Shown here piece by piece: positions 9,228 through 16,216 of a stretch of 25,835 nt of DNA (positions are counted from its first letter, which is position 1; each line of letters begins with the position of its first letter). The stretch spans positions 1 to 25,835 of the IMG/VR virus record IMGVR_UViG_3300025652_000475, one strand, 5' to 3'. The notes below the pieces were generated by a model. It was not told the origin of the DNA, ran no database searches, and saw only the letters and a list, made by a program, of their open reading frames with translations. Origin of the DNA: a virus. A program made the position numbers and the translations under genes.

Positions 9228-9670
9228 AGTTTAATCAGCTCTGCTTTTGTATAAGGTATGTGAAAGAACAACTCTCCGGGTCTGATGTACCTACCTTTAG
9301 CTTCCTTAAGACTTTCCTTGGTAAGGAGTGTATCCTTGATACGCCAAGCTTGCTTAAGATCTTTACGGAATACATAGAAGTTAAGGACTCCATCGTCACC
9401 TTCATACTTATCGAGGAGTCTTTGCTTGCGCTCTGGAATACGGATCTCGTCCCAATGAGCAGGCCAGTCTTCTTCCCATGCAACCTTTACCTCAGCTTCA
9501 TTGAGAAATGTCAGACCGTGCTTCTGAGATACAACATCTACAAAATAGTTTTCTTCTGTGTTTACAATCACATGATCTTTAGATTCCAAGTGCGATACAA
9601 GAGCATCCTTGGCCTGCTTGTCGTAAGCTTCATATAAAGCCCTGCTAAAATTCTTTCTTACTGCTGCCAT
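9224..9670 (-). CDS. Candidate PD-(D/E)XK-type nuclease
   Basis: The protein has 148 residues and an AAGGA ribosome binding site eight bases before the ATG. The pattern NYFVDVV (D45), fourteen residues, then AEVK (E60, K62) is the spacing expected for the PD-(D/E)XK nuclease active site. The following LNFYVFRKDLKQAWRIKD resembles the strand and helix after that core. Overall similarity is too low for me to name a family. It overlaps the glutaredoxin gene by 26 bases and phoH by ATGA. If active, it could degrade or trim DNA during replication or host takeover. An alternative is a non-catalytic structural relative. Confidence 0.6.
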   Translation of the reverse strand: MAAVRKNFSRALYEAYDKQAKDALVSHLESKDHVIVNTEENYFVDVVSQKHGLTFLNEAEVKVAWEEDWPAHWDEIRIPERKQRLLDKYEGDDGVLNFYVFRKDLKQAWRIKDTLLTKESLKEAKGRYIRPGELFFHIPYTKAELIKL

Positions 9671-9890
9671 CTAGAAGTTCCTTTAGTTCTGTGTAGCCCC
9701 CGATATGGTTGCCACTTGGATCGAAGATCTGAGGTACTGTAGTCATACCCCCCTTTTTTATCAGTGTCAATAACCAACGGCTACTAGTTGAGTCGAGAGA
9801 ATACGATGTGTACGTATGCCCCCGACCCTTAAGTAATTCCTTGGCTGCGTCACAGAAATTACACTGTGTTCTACCTAGGACTATCCACAT
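9645..9890 (-). CDS. Glutaredoxin
   Basis: The protein has 81 residues with the thioredoxin-fold redox motif CNFC (residues 15-18) after the first strand, TVP (residues 51-53, cis-Pro loop) and the GGYTEL glutathione-site segment. This is the normal size of a phage or bacterial glutaredoxin, a dithiol reductant. The ATG is joined to the stop of the ribonucleotide reductase gene as TAATG, a typical translational coupling. Together with the C-terminal Cys pair of that enzyme, this suggests it regenerates the reduced enzyme after each turnover. It acts in the cytoplasm. Confidence 0.9.
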   Translation of the reverse strand: MWIVLGRTQCNFCDAAKELLKGRGHTYTSYSLDSTSSRWLLTLIKKGGMTTVPQIFDPSGNHIGGYTELKELLDGSSKKEF

Positions 9891-11785
9891 TAAGTAAGAT
9901 CCACAATTTCACAAGAGTCTCCTGTGCAAGCAAGTGTCTGACTACCTACAGTATTGTCTTCACTCTCATAGTCAGAAAGCTTAGACCAGTCAAGTGACTT
10001 GGGCATAAGAGAGAGCAATTTTTTGTAATCATCCTTTCCAATTTCTTGATATGGTGCTTGTTGATATGTGTGTTCGTTGAACGGCAGGAATGAGACACCA
10101 GACATCTCATCGAAGTGTTTGTAAACAAAAGCACCTACCTCAAACCACTCTTCTTTCTTGACGTTGATTGTAACAGAGGGCTTATGTTCGCACCATGATC
10201 TTTGATAGGCTAACCACATCTCAAGTTGCTCAATGGCTGTCATGTCTGCTGTACATACAGCATTCGTAGGAGCCTTCATTGGGAAACTAAACACAGTGGT
10301 TTGATCTGGCTTAAATGCCTCAGGTTCATTTGGAATACCTTGGTCAATCATAAACTGTGTTAGAGGGTCTTTGTTATCGCCACGGACAGTCCGAATATAA
10401 TAGGGGCTGTGACGAGCATGAATACCAGAAGCGGAGTCAACAAGTTGTGATACCGTACCGGAAGGTTTAACGCAGCTGATAGCAGCAGACACAGGGATAC
10501 CAAGGTGTTTAGCCCACTTAGCATTAGTAGCAACAGCCACGGACTTAAGATGCTCAAGAGTTTTCTCCAATCCTTTATTCTTTAATGTCATCATACGGTT
10601 GTCCATGATGCCTGTCATAGAGACACCAAGCAACCTTTCTTCTTCTGTATTATTAGCCCAGAGCTTGCGTAAATATGGAAACTTGGTATAACTAGACTGA
10701 ATAGTTCCTAAGATAGTAGCTAGTCTAACCTTCTCTGAAAGAGAATCAAGTGTATCTGTAGCACGTACAACTACTTCAGTTAGATTGCAGAACTGATTCG
10801 GTCGTAAAATTATCTCACTGCAAGGGTTGGTCCCGAAGTCATAGTTAGGATCACGTCTACCATTCTTAGCAGCCTGAGCTTTAGATGCTTGACGATTGAA
10901 GATACCACGTTCACCTGAGCCTGATTCAACAAGTGCCATCCACTCTCGCATGAAAGATAAACTATCAGGCTTCTCAGTGTAACTAACAGAGTTGTTAGCT
11001 AGTGCACGTTGAGGGTCATTCTCCCACCAACTACCGGACTTAGCATGACGCATCCTATCATCAGATAGATTACTCAATGAGATCATAGCTGACCTACGGA
11101 CACCACCAACTACAACTACTTCACCAATCTTACACATGATGTCGTGACATTCCATTGAGGAAAGCTTACGCCCTTCTGCATCTTTGAATGTCTTAATCAC
11201 AAAGTTAAACAAGTCTACCAATGGAGCTGGACCAGAAGCTCTGCCACCGAAAGTCTTGAGAGGTGCACCTGCAGGTCTTACTTTTGAAACATCCCACTTA
11301 GCAATCTCACCACTATAAAGGAGTGCAATCAATTGACGGAAAGACTTAGCCCACCCCTCCTTACTATCCTTGACGACAATAGTCGTGTCACTCTCGAAGA
11401 GCTTAGGAACTTCTGGGAGCTGGCTGATGAACTGTCTCTCGACACTGAAGCCCACACCAGTACCGCACAGGAGAATAAACATAGCCTCATCGAAGGACTT
11501 AAGGTCATCTACGGGTAAGTAACTGCAGTTATACATGCAGGTATTGTCTCGTGTCGCAGCGGGACCAGCTGTCATCAGTGCTCGCATAGATGGCATGACA
11601 TCTAGGTTAAGTATAGCCAACTCAAGTTGCTTCTTAGTGTCCACGTCAACTAGGTTGCCGATAATATTCTCAGTAAATCTTGATACTGTGTCACCCCATG
11701 ACTCACGTCCAGAGCCATCGTAGTACTTGGCATAACGTGACTTATGAATAAATGCTTGGTAGTCGGTAGGTAATTGGTTACTCAT
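9890..11785 (-). CDS. nrdJ: Adenosylcobalamin-dependent (class II) ribonucleotide reductase, monomeric type
   Basis: This enzyme reduces ribonucleotides to deoxyribonucleotides by radical chemistry with vitamin B12. I chose the ATG at 11785 (631 residues) because AGGA lies seven bases before it; the ATG at 11791 is only one base from the same site. In numbering from 11791, NPCSEI gives N322, the thiyl Cys C324 and E326. C335 lies eleven residues later, exactly the spacing of C408 and C419 in the Lactobacillus leichmannii enzyme. The N-terminal redox Cys is C85 or C89, and CGTGVGFSVE is at 109-118. The C-terminal relay pair is C622 and C627 (CTGDSC). It is about 100 residues shorter than the 739-residue Lactobacillus enzyme. 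The upstream MazG stop overlaps its ribosome binding site and glutaredoxin follows directly, so the three form a dNTP module. It needs host cobalamin. Confidence 0.93.
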   Translation of the reverse strand: MSNQLPTDYQAFIHKSRYAKYYDGSGRESWGDTVSRFTENIIGNLVDVDTKKQLELAILNLDVMPSMRALMTAGPAATRDNTCMYNCSYLPVDDLKSFDEAMFILLCGTGVGFSVERQFISQLPEVPKLFESDTTIVVKDSKEGWAKSFRQLIALLYSGEIAKWDVSKVRPAGAPLKTFGGRASGPAPLVDLFNFVIKTFKDAEGRKLSSMECHDIMCKIGEVVVVGGVRRSAMISLSNLSDDRMRHAKSGSWWENDPQRALANNSVSYTEKPDSLSFMREWMALVESGSGERGIFNRQASKAQAAKNGRRDPNYDFGTNPCSEIILRPNQFCNLTEVVVRATDTLDSLSEKVRLATILGTIQSSYTKFPYLRKLWANNTEEERLLGVSMTGIMDNRMMTLKNKGLEKTLEHLKSVAVATNAKWAKHLGIPVSAAISCVKPSGTVSQLVDSASGIHARHSPYYIRTVRGDNKDPLTQFMIDQGIPNEPEAFKPDQTTVFSFPMKAPTNAVCTADMTAIEQLEMWLAYQRSWCEHKPSVTINVKKEEWFEVGAFVYKHFDEMSGVSFLPFNEHTYQQAPYQEIGKDDYKKLLSLMPKSLDWSKLSDYESEDNTVGSQTLACTGDSCEIVDLT

Positions 11786-11794
11786 ATGCATGTC

Positions 11795-12169
11795 CTATCT
11801 TTTATCTCCACTGCCTTGCAGTGTACCACGTTGTTTGCGTCCGTATAATTTTTCTAAGTTAGCCTTTGCTAAGTCGCCCATATCCAAGTTAAGGTCACGA
11901 CAGAGAGCGGCTATGTACCACAGGCAGTCACCTACTTCTGCTGCAAGTGCAGTCTTGTCCATCTTACCATCACGTAAGATCTTCTTAACTTTATTTGCTA
12001 CCTCACCAGCCTCTCCTGATAAACCTAATGCGGGGTATATAATAGAGTGTTGAGTTTCGTAAATTGCAGTACCAGCAGCAGCTTTTTGATAAGAGCTAAG
12101 AGTCATATCTTTGTATAAAGAACTATCTTTATAATAGCCCCAAGCCTCTAAGTCTGTTTCATTAATCAT
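11795..12169 (-). CDS. mazG: MazG-like nucleotide pyrophosphohydrolase
   Basis: The protein has 124 residues. The metal-binding motifs are GEAGEVANKVKK (E53, E56) and AAEVGDCLWYIAAL (E78, D81), the two helices of the all-alpha NTP pyrophosphohydrolase fold. Family members hydrolyse NTPs or dNTPs to monophosphates; in marine phages the role is debated (nucleotide pool cleaning or recycling of host nucleotides, or ppGpp control). It starts inside the end of a 52-residue upstream gene with an 8-base overlap and ends four to ten bases before the ribonucleotide reductase start. Confidence 0.88.
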   Translation of the reverse strand: MINETDLEAWGYYKDSSLYKDMTLSSYQKAAAGTAIYETQHSIIYPALGLSGEAGEVANKVKKILRDGKMDKTALAAEVGDCLWYIAALCRDLNLDMGDLAKANLEKLYGRKQRGTLQGSGDKR

Positions 12170-12320
12170 TCATTACCTCACATTCTATTACACGTATGTC
12201 GTCAATATCATACAGAGCATACTGTACCTGTTCTGCTATTACCTCTGCATTGTTTCCGAAGGCTTCCAAGAAGTTGGCTGCTTCATCTACGGCTATGGTT
12301 AAGTTTACTTGAAATATCAC
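12162..12320 (-). CDS. Small protein of 52 residues, GTG start
   Basis: This short frame begins with GTG at 12320 and gives a 52-residue acidic protein starting MIFQVNLTIAVDEAANFLEAF and ending ECEVMND. It is supported by an AGGAG site eight bases before the GTG, which itself overlaps the TAG stop of the upstream gene, and by an 8-base overlap with the mazG start. It fills what would otherwise be a 160-base hole in an otherwise gapless operon. No function is recognised. Confidence 0.7.
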   Translation of the reverse strand: MIFQVNLTIAVDEAANFLEAFGNNAEVIAEQVQYALYDIDDIRVIECEVMND

Positions 12321-12331
12321 AGCGGAAACTC

Positions 12332-12580
12332 CTAGTTATACCTAGGGTCACTACCCATGTCAAGTAGCAGTGGCTCTGCAGTCTTACTAAAATACTTGAC
12401 CCACTCGTAGGCATCATTGAAATCTTCGAACCAGAAATTATCTTCTTCTAGTTCACCGTCAATCTCAACAGTACAAACCATGTAATGTGTAGATCCCTCT
12501 GGCACATCATAGCCCTCATCGAAATCATCTACAGCAATTGGACCTGCTGTAATGCCCCAAATTTTAATCTCCATCTTCAT
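12332..12580 (-). CDS. Acidic small protein of unknown function
   Basis: The protein has 82 residues, is strongly acidic (many Asp and Glu, for example DDFDEGYDVPEG and DGELEEDNFWFED) and rich in aromatic residues. Two starts are in frame (12580 and 12574), and AAGGA lies nine bases before the first. The start overlaps the end of the resolvase-like gene by 17 bases, and the stop overlaps the ribosome binding site of the next gene. The charge could mean a DNA-mimic or inhibitor, but that is speculation from composition only. Confidence 0.65.
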   Translation of the reverse strand: MKMEIKIWGITAGPIAVDDFDEGYDVPEGSTHYMVCTVEIDGELEEDNFWFEDFNDAYEWVKYFSKTAEPLLLDMGSDPRYN

Positions 12581-12920
12581 CTTTCCAATTCCTTAAGAGT
12601 TCCATGTAGTGATCCATACCAATCATAACTACCCAAGGCATCCGATCAGACCTAAAGAATACTACTGGCTCACCCTTAGCATGTTTACTTGCCTGTTCCA
12701 AGTACCCATATACAGTTTTTAAAGAAGATTTTCTACGCTTTACTTCAATAGTAATGGGTAGTTTCTTTCTAGCTGCAGGTGACAACTGAATATCTTCTCC
12801 AGTGTCACCCATAGTTGTTGACTTAATATCATCAGGCTCAAACTCGGGGAATGTTTCCAGCAGTTTGTCCCTGACTTCTTGTTGTCCTGTTCTACCCTTA
12901 GCCTTAGCTGCTCTAGTCAT
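12564..12920 (-). CDS. PD-(D/E)XK nuclease, Holliday-junction-resolvase-like
   Basis: The protein has 118 residues. An N-terminal basic helix RAAKAKGRTGQQEVRDKL (E15) is followed by GDTGEDIQLSP (D43), IEVKRRKS (E59, K61) and a helix with YGYLEQASKHA (Q76). This E...D...ExK...Q order is the active-site order of archaeal-Hjc or VRR-type nucleases. The size also fits a small phage resolvase. Such an enzyme would resolve branched replication or recombination intermediates before packaging. Its ATG overlaps the stop of the Cas4-like exonuclease gene by eight bases, consistent with joint DNA-processing roles. Confidence 0.75.
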   Translation of the reverse strand: MTRAAKAKGRTGQQEVRDKLLETFPEFEPDDIKSTTMGDTGEDIQLSPAARKKLPITIEVKRRKSSLKTVYGYLEQASKHAKGEPVVFFRSDRMPWVVMIGMDHYMELLRNWKDEDGD

Positions 12921-13767
12921 TTATGATTTCCTCAACCTGAGGAACTTTCTCAACGTGAGTAAGGTATTCAATACCATAAGAATACTGGAACATACGGACA
13001 GTAGGCCAACACTCTTTTTTGTAGTCGCAGAAAGTGCAGGACTTATCTAGCTTCATATTAGGACTAGACTTGCTGGCAGGTACGGGTGGTATACGGTCAA
13101 CTGGTATGTCTCCTGCAACCATAGTTTTTGCTGCAAGCATCTCTTGCTCTTTAGTTTTAAGCTCTTCAGTAAAGTCATAGACATCTAAACAAACCTCTCC
13201 ACTTACCTTATCAATAACTAAGAACGCTCCGGTTGTTTTATCGGTGACAAGCGGGTCATCTTTAGCTGCATAAACATAGGAGGAGAGTTGAGAGATATAA
13301 CCAAAGGGATCATTCTCTCTAAGCTCACCGTTCTTAAACTTCTTAAACGAGTATGGACTGGCTGACTTAACATCAACTGTCATACCATCAATAACTGCAT
13401 CTCTATGACCACGGATACCATGAACATTCATACGTTCTTGCATACCCTCAACTGAATGACCTGACGCCATTACCATATGAAGAATTAGTTCCTCAATCAT
13501 GTCACCATAGAAAAACCTCAGCAACATACTGGCACTTAAAGGCTCACTGGTGGTGGGTTTATTTATTCTATACCAGAGCTTACGTTTACAGGGAGTACCA
13601 ATGGACGACAAAGAAAGATAGCCCCTTGGTTCTTGAGGTTTACTGAACCGTGCATTGGCAGAGCTAGCAATAGCTTCGCCCATCATTGTGCCAAGAGCAG
13701 CATTCCAACCACCTCTGCCGTAGATAACTTCCTCTAGGTCTGGGATTAGCGTATCAATCTTTTTCAT
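12913..13767 (-). CDS. Cas4/RecB-like Fe-S exonuclease
   Basis: The protein has 284 residues. Conserved features in order: C60 in SSIGTPCKRKLWY, HRDAVIDG (residues 121-128), VDVKSAS with D132 and K134, SQLSSYVYA with Q160, and CTFCDYKKECW with C244, C247 and C253. The four Cys match the iron-sulphur cluster ligands of Cas4/AddB-type nucleases, and the D...D-x-K...Q order is the PD-(D/E)XK core. Such enzymes are 5' to 3' single-strand exonucleases that make recombinogenic ends; many phages carry them as recombination or host-DNA degradation factors. It has its own AAGGAG ribosome binding site just after a terminator hairpin, so it may be transcribed less than the SSB upstream. There is no CRISPR array or cas1/cas2 here. 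Confidence 0.88.
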   Translation of the reverse strand: MKKIDTLIPDLEEVIYGRGGWNAALGTMMGEAIASSANARFSKPQEPRGYLSLSSIGTPCKRKLWYRINKPTTSEPLSASMLLRFFYGDMIEELILHMVMASGHSVEGMQERMNVHGIRGHRDAVIDGMTVDVKSASPYSFKKFKNGELRENDPFGYISQLSSYVYAAKDDPLVTDKTTGAFLVIDKVSGEVCLDVYDFTEELKTKEQEMLAAKTMVAGDIPVDRIPPVPASKSSPNMKLDKSCTFCDYKKECWPTVRMFQYSYGIEYLTHVEKVPQVEEIIND

Positions 13768-13778
13768 ATTCTCTCCTT

Positions 13779-13802
13779 AAAAAGTAGCCCCCCGAAGGGG
13801 GC
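13779..13802 (-). terminator. UUCG-loop hairpin terminator between SSB and exonuclease genes
   Basis: On the - strand a perfect 6-bp stem GCCCCC/GGGGGC closes a UUCG tetraloop, followed after three bases by five T. The SSB stop codon is seven bases upstream and the exonuclease ribosome binding site begins immediately after the T run. This is an intrinsic terminator or a strong attenuator/RNA-stabilising hairpin. Confidence 0.85.
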
Positions 13803-13808
13803 CATAGT

Positions 13809-14354
13809 TTAGAACATTACTTCGTCTTCTGTTTGTTGTACGCTAGCGGGTGACGAAACTGCCGCAGGTTTACTTGACGCTGAGAATACCTCTACATCAT
13901 CTAATGGTGAACTAACATGGTCAAGTACCTTCACTGAGTCAAGTCGAGTACCAACCTTGCCATACTTAGGAATGTCGTAGACGGTAGCAATGATCTCTAC
14001 AGTAGAGCCATTACCAATTAAACCATCTACATCCATATCCCAGGGAGTACCGTCAGCATGAGTCACTACAGGTGCACCACTGGAGTACGCCTGTCCTGTA
14101 TCAAACTTACGGTCAAACTTGACAACCGTTCCCCTACCTTCTGCATCCTGTTTCGTTGGCTTCTGTGCGCCTGATGATTGGAGTGCCTCTAGGTTAGGGC
14201 CGTCAAGAATTACGTTAAGGGTGCAAGCACCGTTGAATTTTTCATAGTTGCCTTCGGCAGCTGGTGTTGGTTTGTAACCATACATATCACGATTGCTTGC
14301 AAATACCTTTGCCCATTCTGCAATCCCAACAAGTTGAACTTTACGTGTAGCCAT
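13809..14354 (-). CDS. Single-stranded DNA-binding protein (T7 gp2.5-like role)
   Basis: The protein has 181 residues. The first 140 residues are beta-rich and would fit an OB-fold: a conserved N-terminal KVQLVGIAEWAKVF, then CTLNVILDG, TVVKFDRKFD and STVEIIATVYDIPKYGKVGTRL. A Ser/Pro/Ala linker follows, and the acidic tail TEDEVMF ends in Phe. Acidic tails ending in an aromatic residue are what phage SSBs use to contact polymerase and helicase. It sits directly after the DNA polymerase gene with an AGGAG site and directly before a terminator. Sequence identity to a named family was not tested, so the call rests on architecture and position. Confidence 0.78.
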   Translation of the reverse strand: MATRKVQLVGIAEWAKVFASNRDMYGYKPTPAAEGNYEKFNGACTLNVILDGPNLEALQSSGAQKPTKQDAEGRGTVVKFDRKFDTGQAYSSGAPVVTHADGTPWDMDVDGLIGNGSTVEIIATVYDIPKYGKVGTRLDSVKVLDHVSSPLDDVEVFSASSKPAAVSSPASVQQTEDEVMF

Positions 14355-14365
14355 ATCTATATCTC

Positions 14366-16216
14366 CTAATGGACGTCACTGTACTTTTGACCATACTGTA
14401 CATCAATACCTAGGTCAACATTTAATTTCAAGTCTTGGTTAAGTTTTTTTATTGCCCACTTTAAAACACTCGTGTGCTCATCTTCTTCTCCTTTTTTAAC
14501 TAAGTTTATTGATTCATCATGGAACTGACCAATGATACTAGGGCGCTTGAGTCTGTAGTTTGCGACCCATCTATCAAAGCAGTAAGCTCCGGTTGATTGG
14601 TTTAGTGTAGAGAATACATCCTTCTCGTAACGTAGGCTATGCCAGAACTTACTCACTGGATTCTGGACCCACATTTCACCGTTGATCTTTCGTATATGCT
14701 GACTCTCAGCAAATGCTTTGACTGACCAGTTGCGTTCCCAATAGGCATCGAGCAATGCTTGAGCCTCACCGATGTGCATACCAGTCTCTCGTGACAGCTT
14801 GGGTGACCCAACTCCATAGGTAGCAGAGTAGTTTACCACCTTGAAGTTCTTACGCAGGCTCTTGATGTCGGGTCTGTTGCCAGCATTGTAGTCGTCAATA
14901 TCTTTCTGACTGATCCTACCTGCATGTTTAGCTAAGTCTAAGTGTGGATCAAATCCTTCCTGAGACATCTCCAATACGTAGGCGGGATCATAGGGTTGCA
15001 TATAGTGACGCTTAGTTGTGTCCTCAAGTGAGGTCATGTCAGCACCACACAATGTGTATCCCTCTGGAGCTATGAGGCAACCACGTACCTCTTTACCCCA
15101 AGGTTTATCAACACCCGGTAGGTTAACCAAAGGTTTCTTGTGTTTGAATCGAAGCGTATTCGTTAGGCCATCAATCTCTGCCTTAACGTAACCATCACGT
15201 TCACACTCAAGAAAACCTTTGAAGATTGAAAGTCTGTGCTGGATGATAGTCAGACCTTCTAGTACGGCAACAGCTGGGTCAATATCAATGAGGAGTTTGA
15301 CTGATTGAGTTAGCTCACCGTTTTTACGGACTTGGGGTATCTTTTTTTCTTCTCCTGTCTCCTTATTCTTATCGTACTTAAAAGTACATGGCTTCCAACC
15401 CAAGGAAAATAACCAATCCTTAACTTGGTCAGAGGAATTTGGGTTGGGTTTATCCCAACTCTTTGTAACTGTAACCTCACCATCATAGTGTGGGGGTAGG
15501 TTATGTTCTTTTAGTAAGTTGAACCACCGCTCACCATGTGAGGACACACTTCCATCCTGTTTGAAACAAACCTTTGGCTTTGTCTTTACTGATGTTACCC
15601 TACGCTTAGGCATCACGGAGATAAGTTCATCTACTTTGTTTGCTTGCTCTGAAGTTAGTGTATCAACACAGTGACTAGCAAGATCAACGTCAAGCTTCCA
15701 GCCAGATAACTCAGCTGCACCTGCGCAGTTAATCTTAAACTCCAAGTAGCGGAAGAACTTGTCGAGTAACTTCTTATCGTTGTCATAGATATATAAGAAC
15801 CTACCCAAAAGATTTTTCCACAGCGCCCAGTTAATCTTTACATCTTCTACGCAACGGTGTGCGTATACTTCTTTAGAAAGATTCTCCCAATCATCTACCT
15901 TAGGCTTCTCAATACCAAAGTCCTCACCAAAGGACTCAAGTCCATGCTTAGGTCTGTTGTAGTTAAGAACCCAAGACATAGGCAAGGTGTCAAATAACCT
16001 TGCTTTGATCTTGATACCTAAGATCTTTTCCAGAAGGGGAGCATCGTAGCGTATAATGTTATGTCCAATCAAACCCTTTTCATTTAGGATTAGCTTGCGC
16101 ATATCATCGTAGTCAAAGATAGTATGGTAATTCTCACCATCGGATGTATAAGACAGGCAGTGTATCTTTGTGGCATCTTCCAAAAGATTGTCAGCTTCTA
16201 CATCAAAGACTATCAT
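14366..16216 (-). CDS. polA: Family A DNA polymerase with 3'-5' exonuclease domain
   Basis: The protein has 616 residues. The exonuclease domain shows Exo I FDVEAD (D5, E7), Exo II GHNIIRYDAPLL (D58) and Exo III RCVEDVK (D125), in which the usual Tyr four residues before the Asp is Arg. Polymerase motif A is CGADMTSLED (D393), the O-helix LRKNFKVVNYSATYG contains R455, K459, Y463 and Y467, and motif C is QFHDES (H566, D567, E568). It is the replicative enzyme, coupled by ATGA overlap to the primase-helicase upstream. The O-helix residue equivalent to E. coli F762 is Tyr463, as in T7. It is about 90 residues shorter than T7 gp5, so a thioredoxin-binding insertion may be lacking. Confidence 0.95.
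   Translation of the reverse strand: MIVFDVEADNLLEDATKIHCLSYTSDGENYHTIFDYDDMRKLILNEKGLIGHNIIRYDAPLLEKILGIKIKARLFDTLPMSWVLNYNRPKHGLESFGEDFGIEKPKVDDWENLSKEVYAHRCVEDVKINWALWKNLLGRFLYIYDNDKKLLDKFFRYLEFKINCAGAAELSGWKLDVDLASHCVDTLTSEQANKVDELISVMPKRRVTSVKTKPKVCFKQDGSVSSHGERWFNLLKEHNLPPHYDGEVTVTKSWDKPNPNSSDQVKDWLFSLGWKPCTFKYDKNKETGEEKKIPQVRKNGELTQSVKLLIDIDPAVAVLEGLTIIQHRLSIFKGFLECERDGYVKAEIDGLTNTLRFKHKKPLVNLPGVDKPWGKEVRGCLIAPEGYTLCGADMTSLEDTTKRHYMQPYDPAYVLEMSQEGFDPHLDLAKHAGRISQKDIDDYNAGNRPDIKSLRKNFKVVNYSATYGVGSPKLSRETGMHIGEAQALLDAYWERNWSVKAFAESQHIRKINGEMWVQNPVSKFWHSLRYEKDVFSTLNQSTGAYCFDRWVANYRLKRPSIIGQFHDESINLVKKGEEDEHTSVLKWAIKKLNQDLKLNVDLGIDVQYGQKYSDVH

Noticed and set aside
9260-9637. Open frame of 125 codons on the + strand
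   Set aside because: Antisense to the nuclease-like gene, which has a ribosome binding site and coupled neighbours. The shadow has none.
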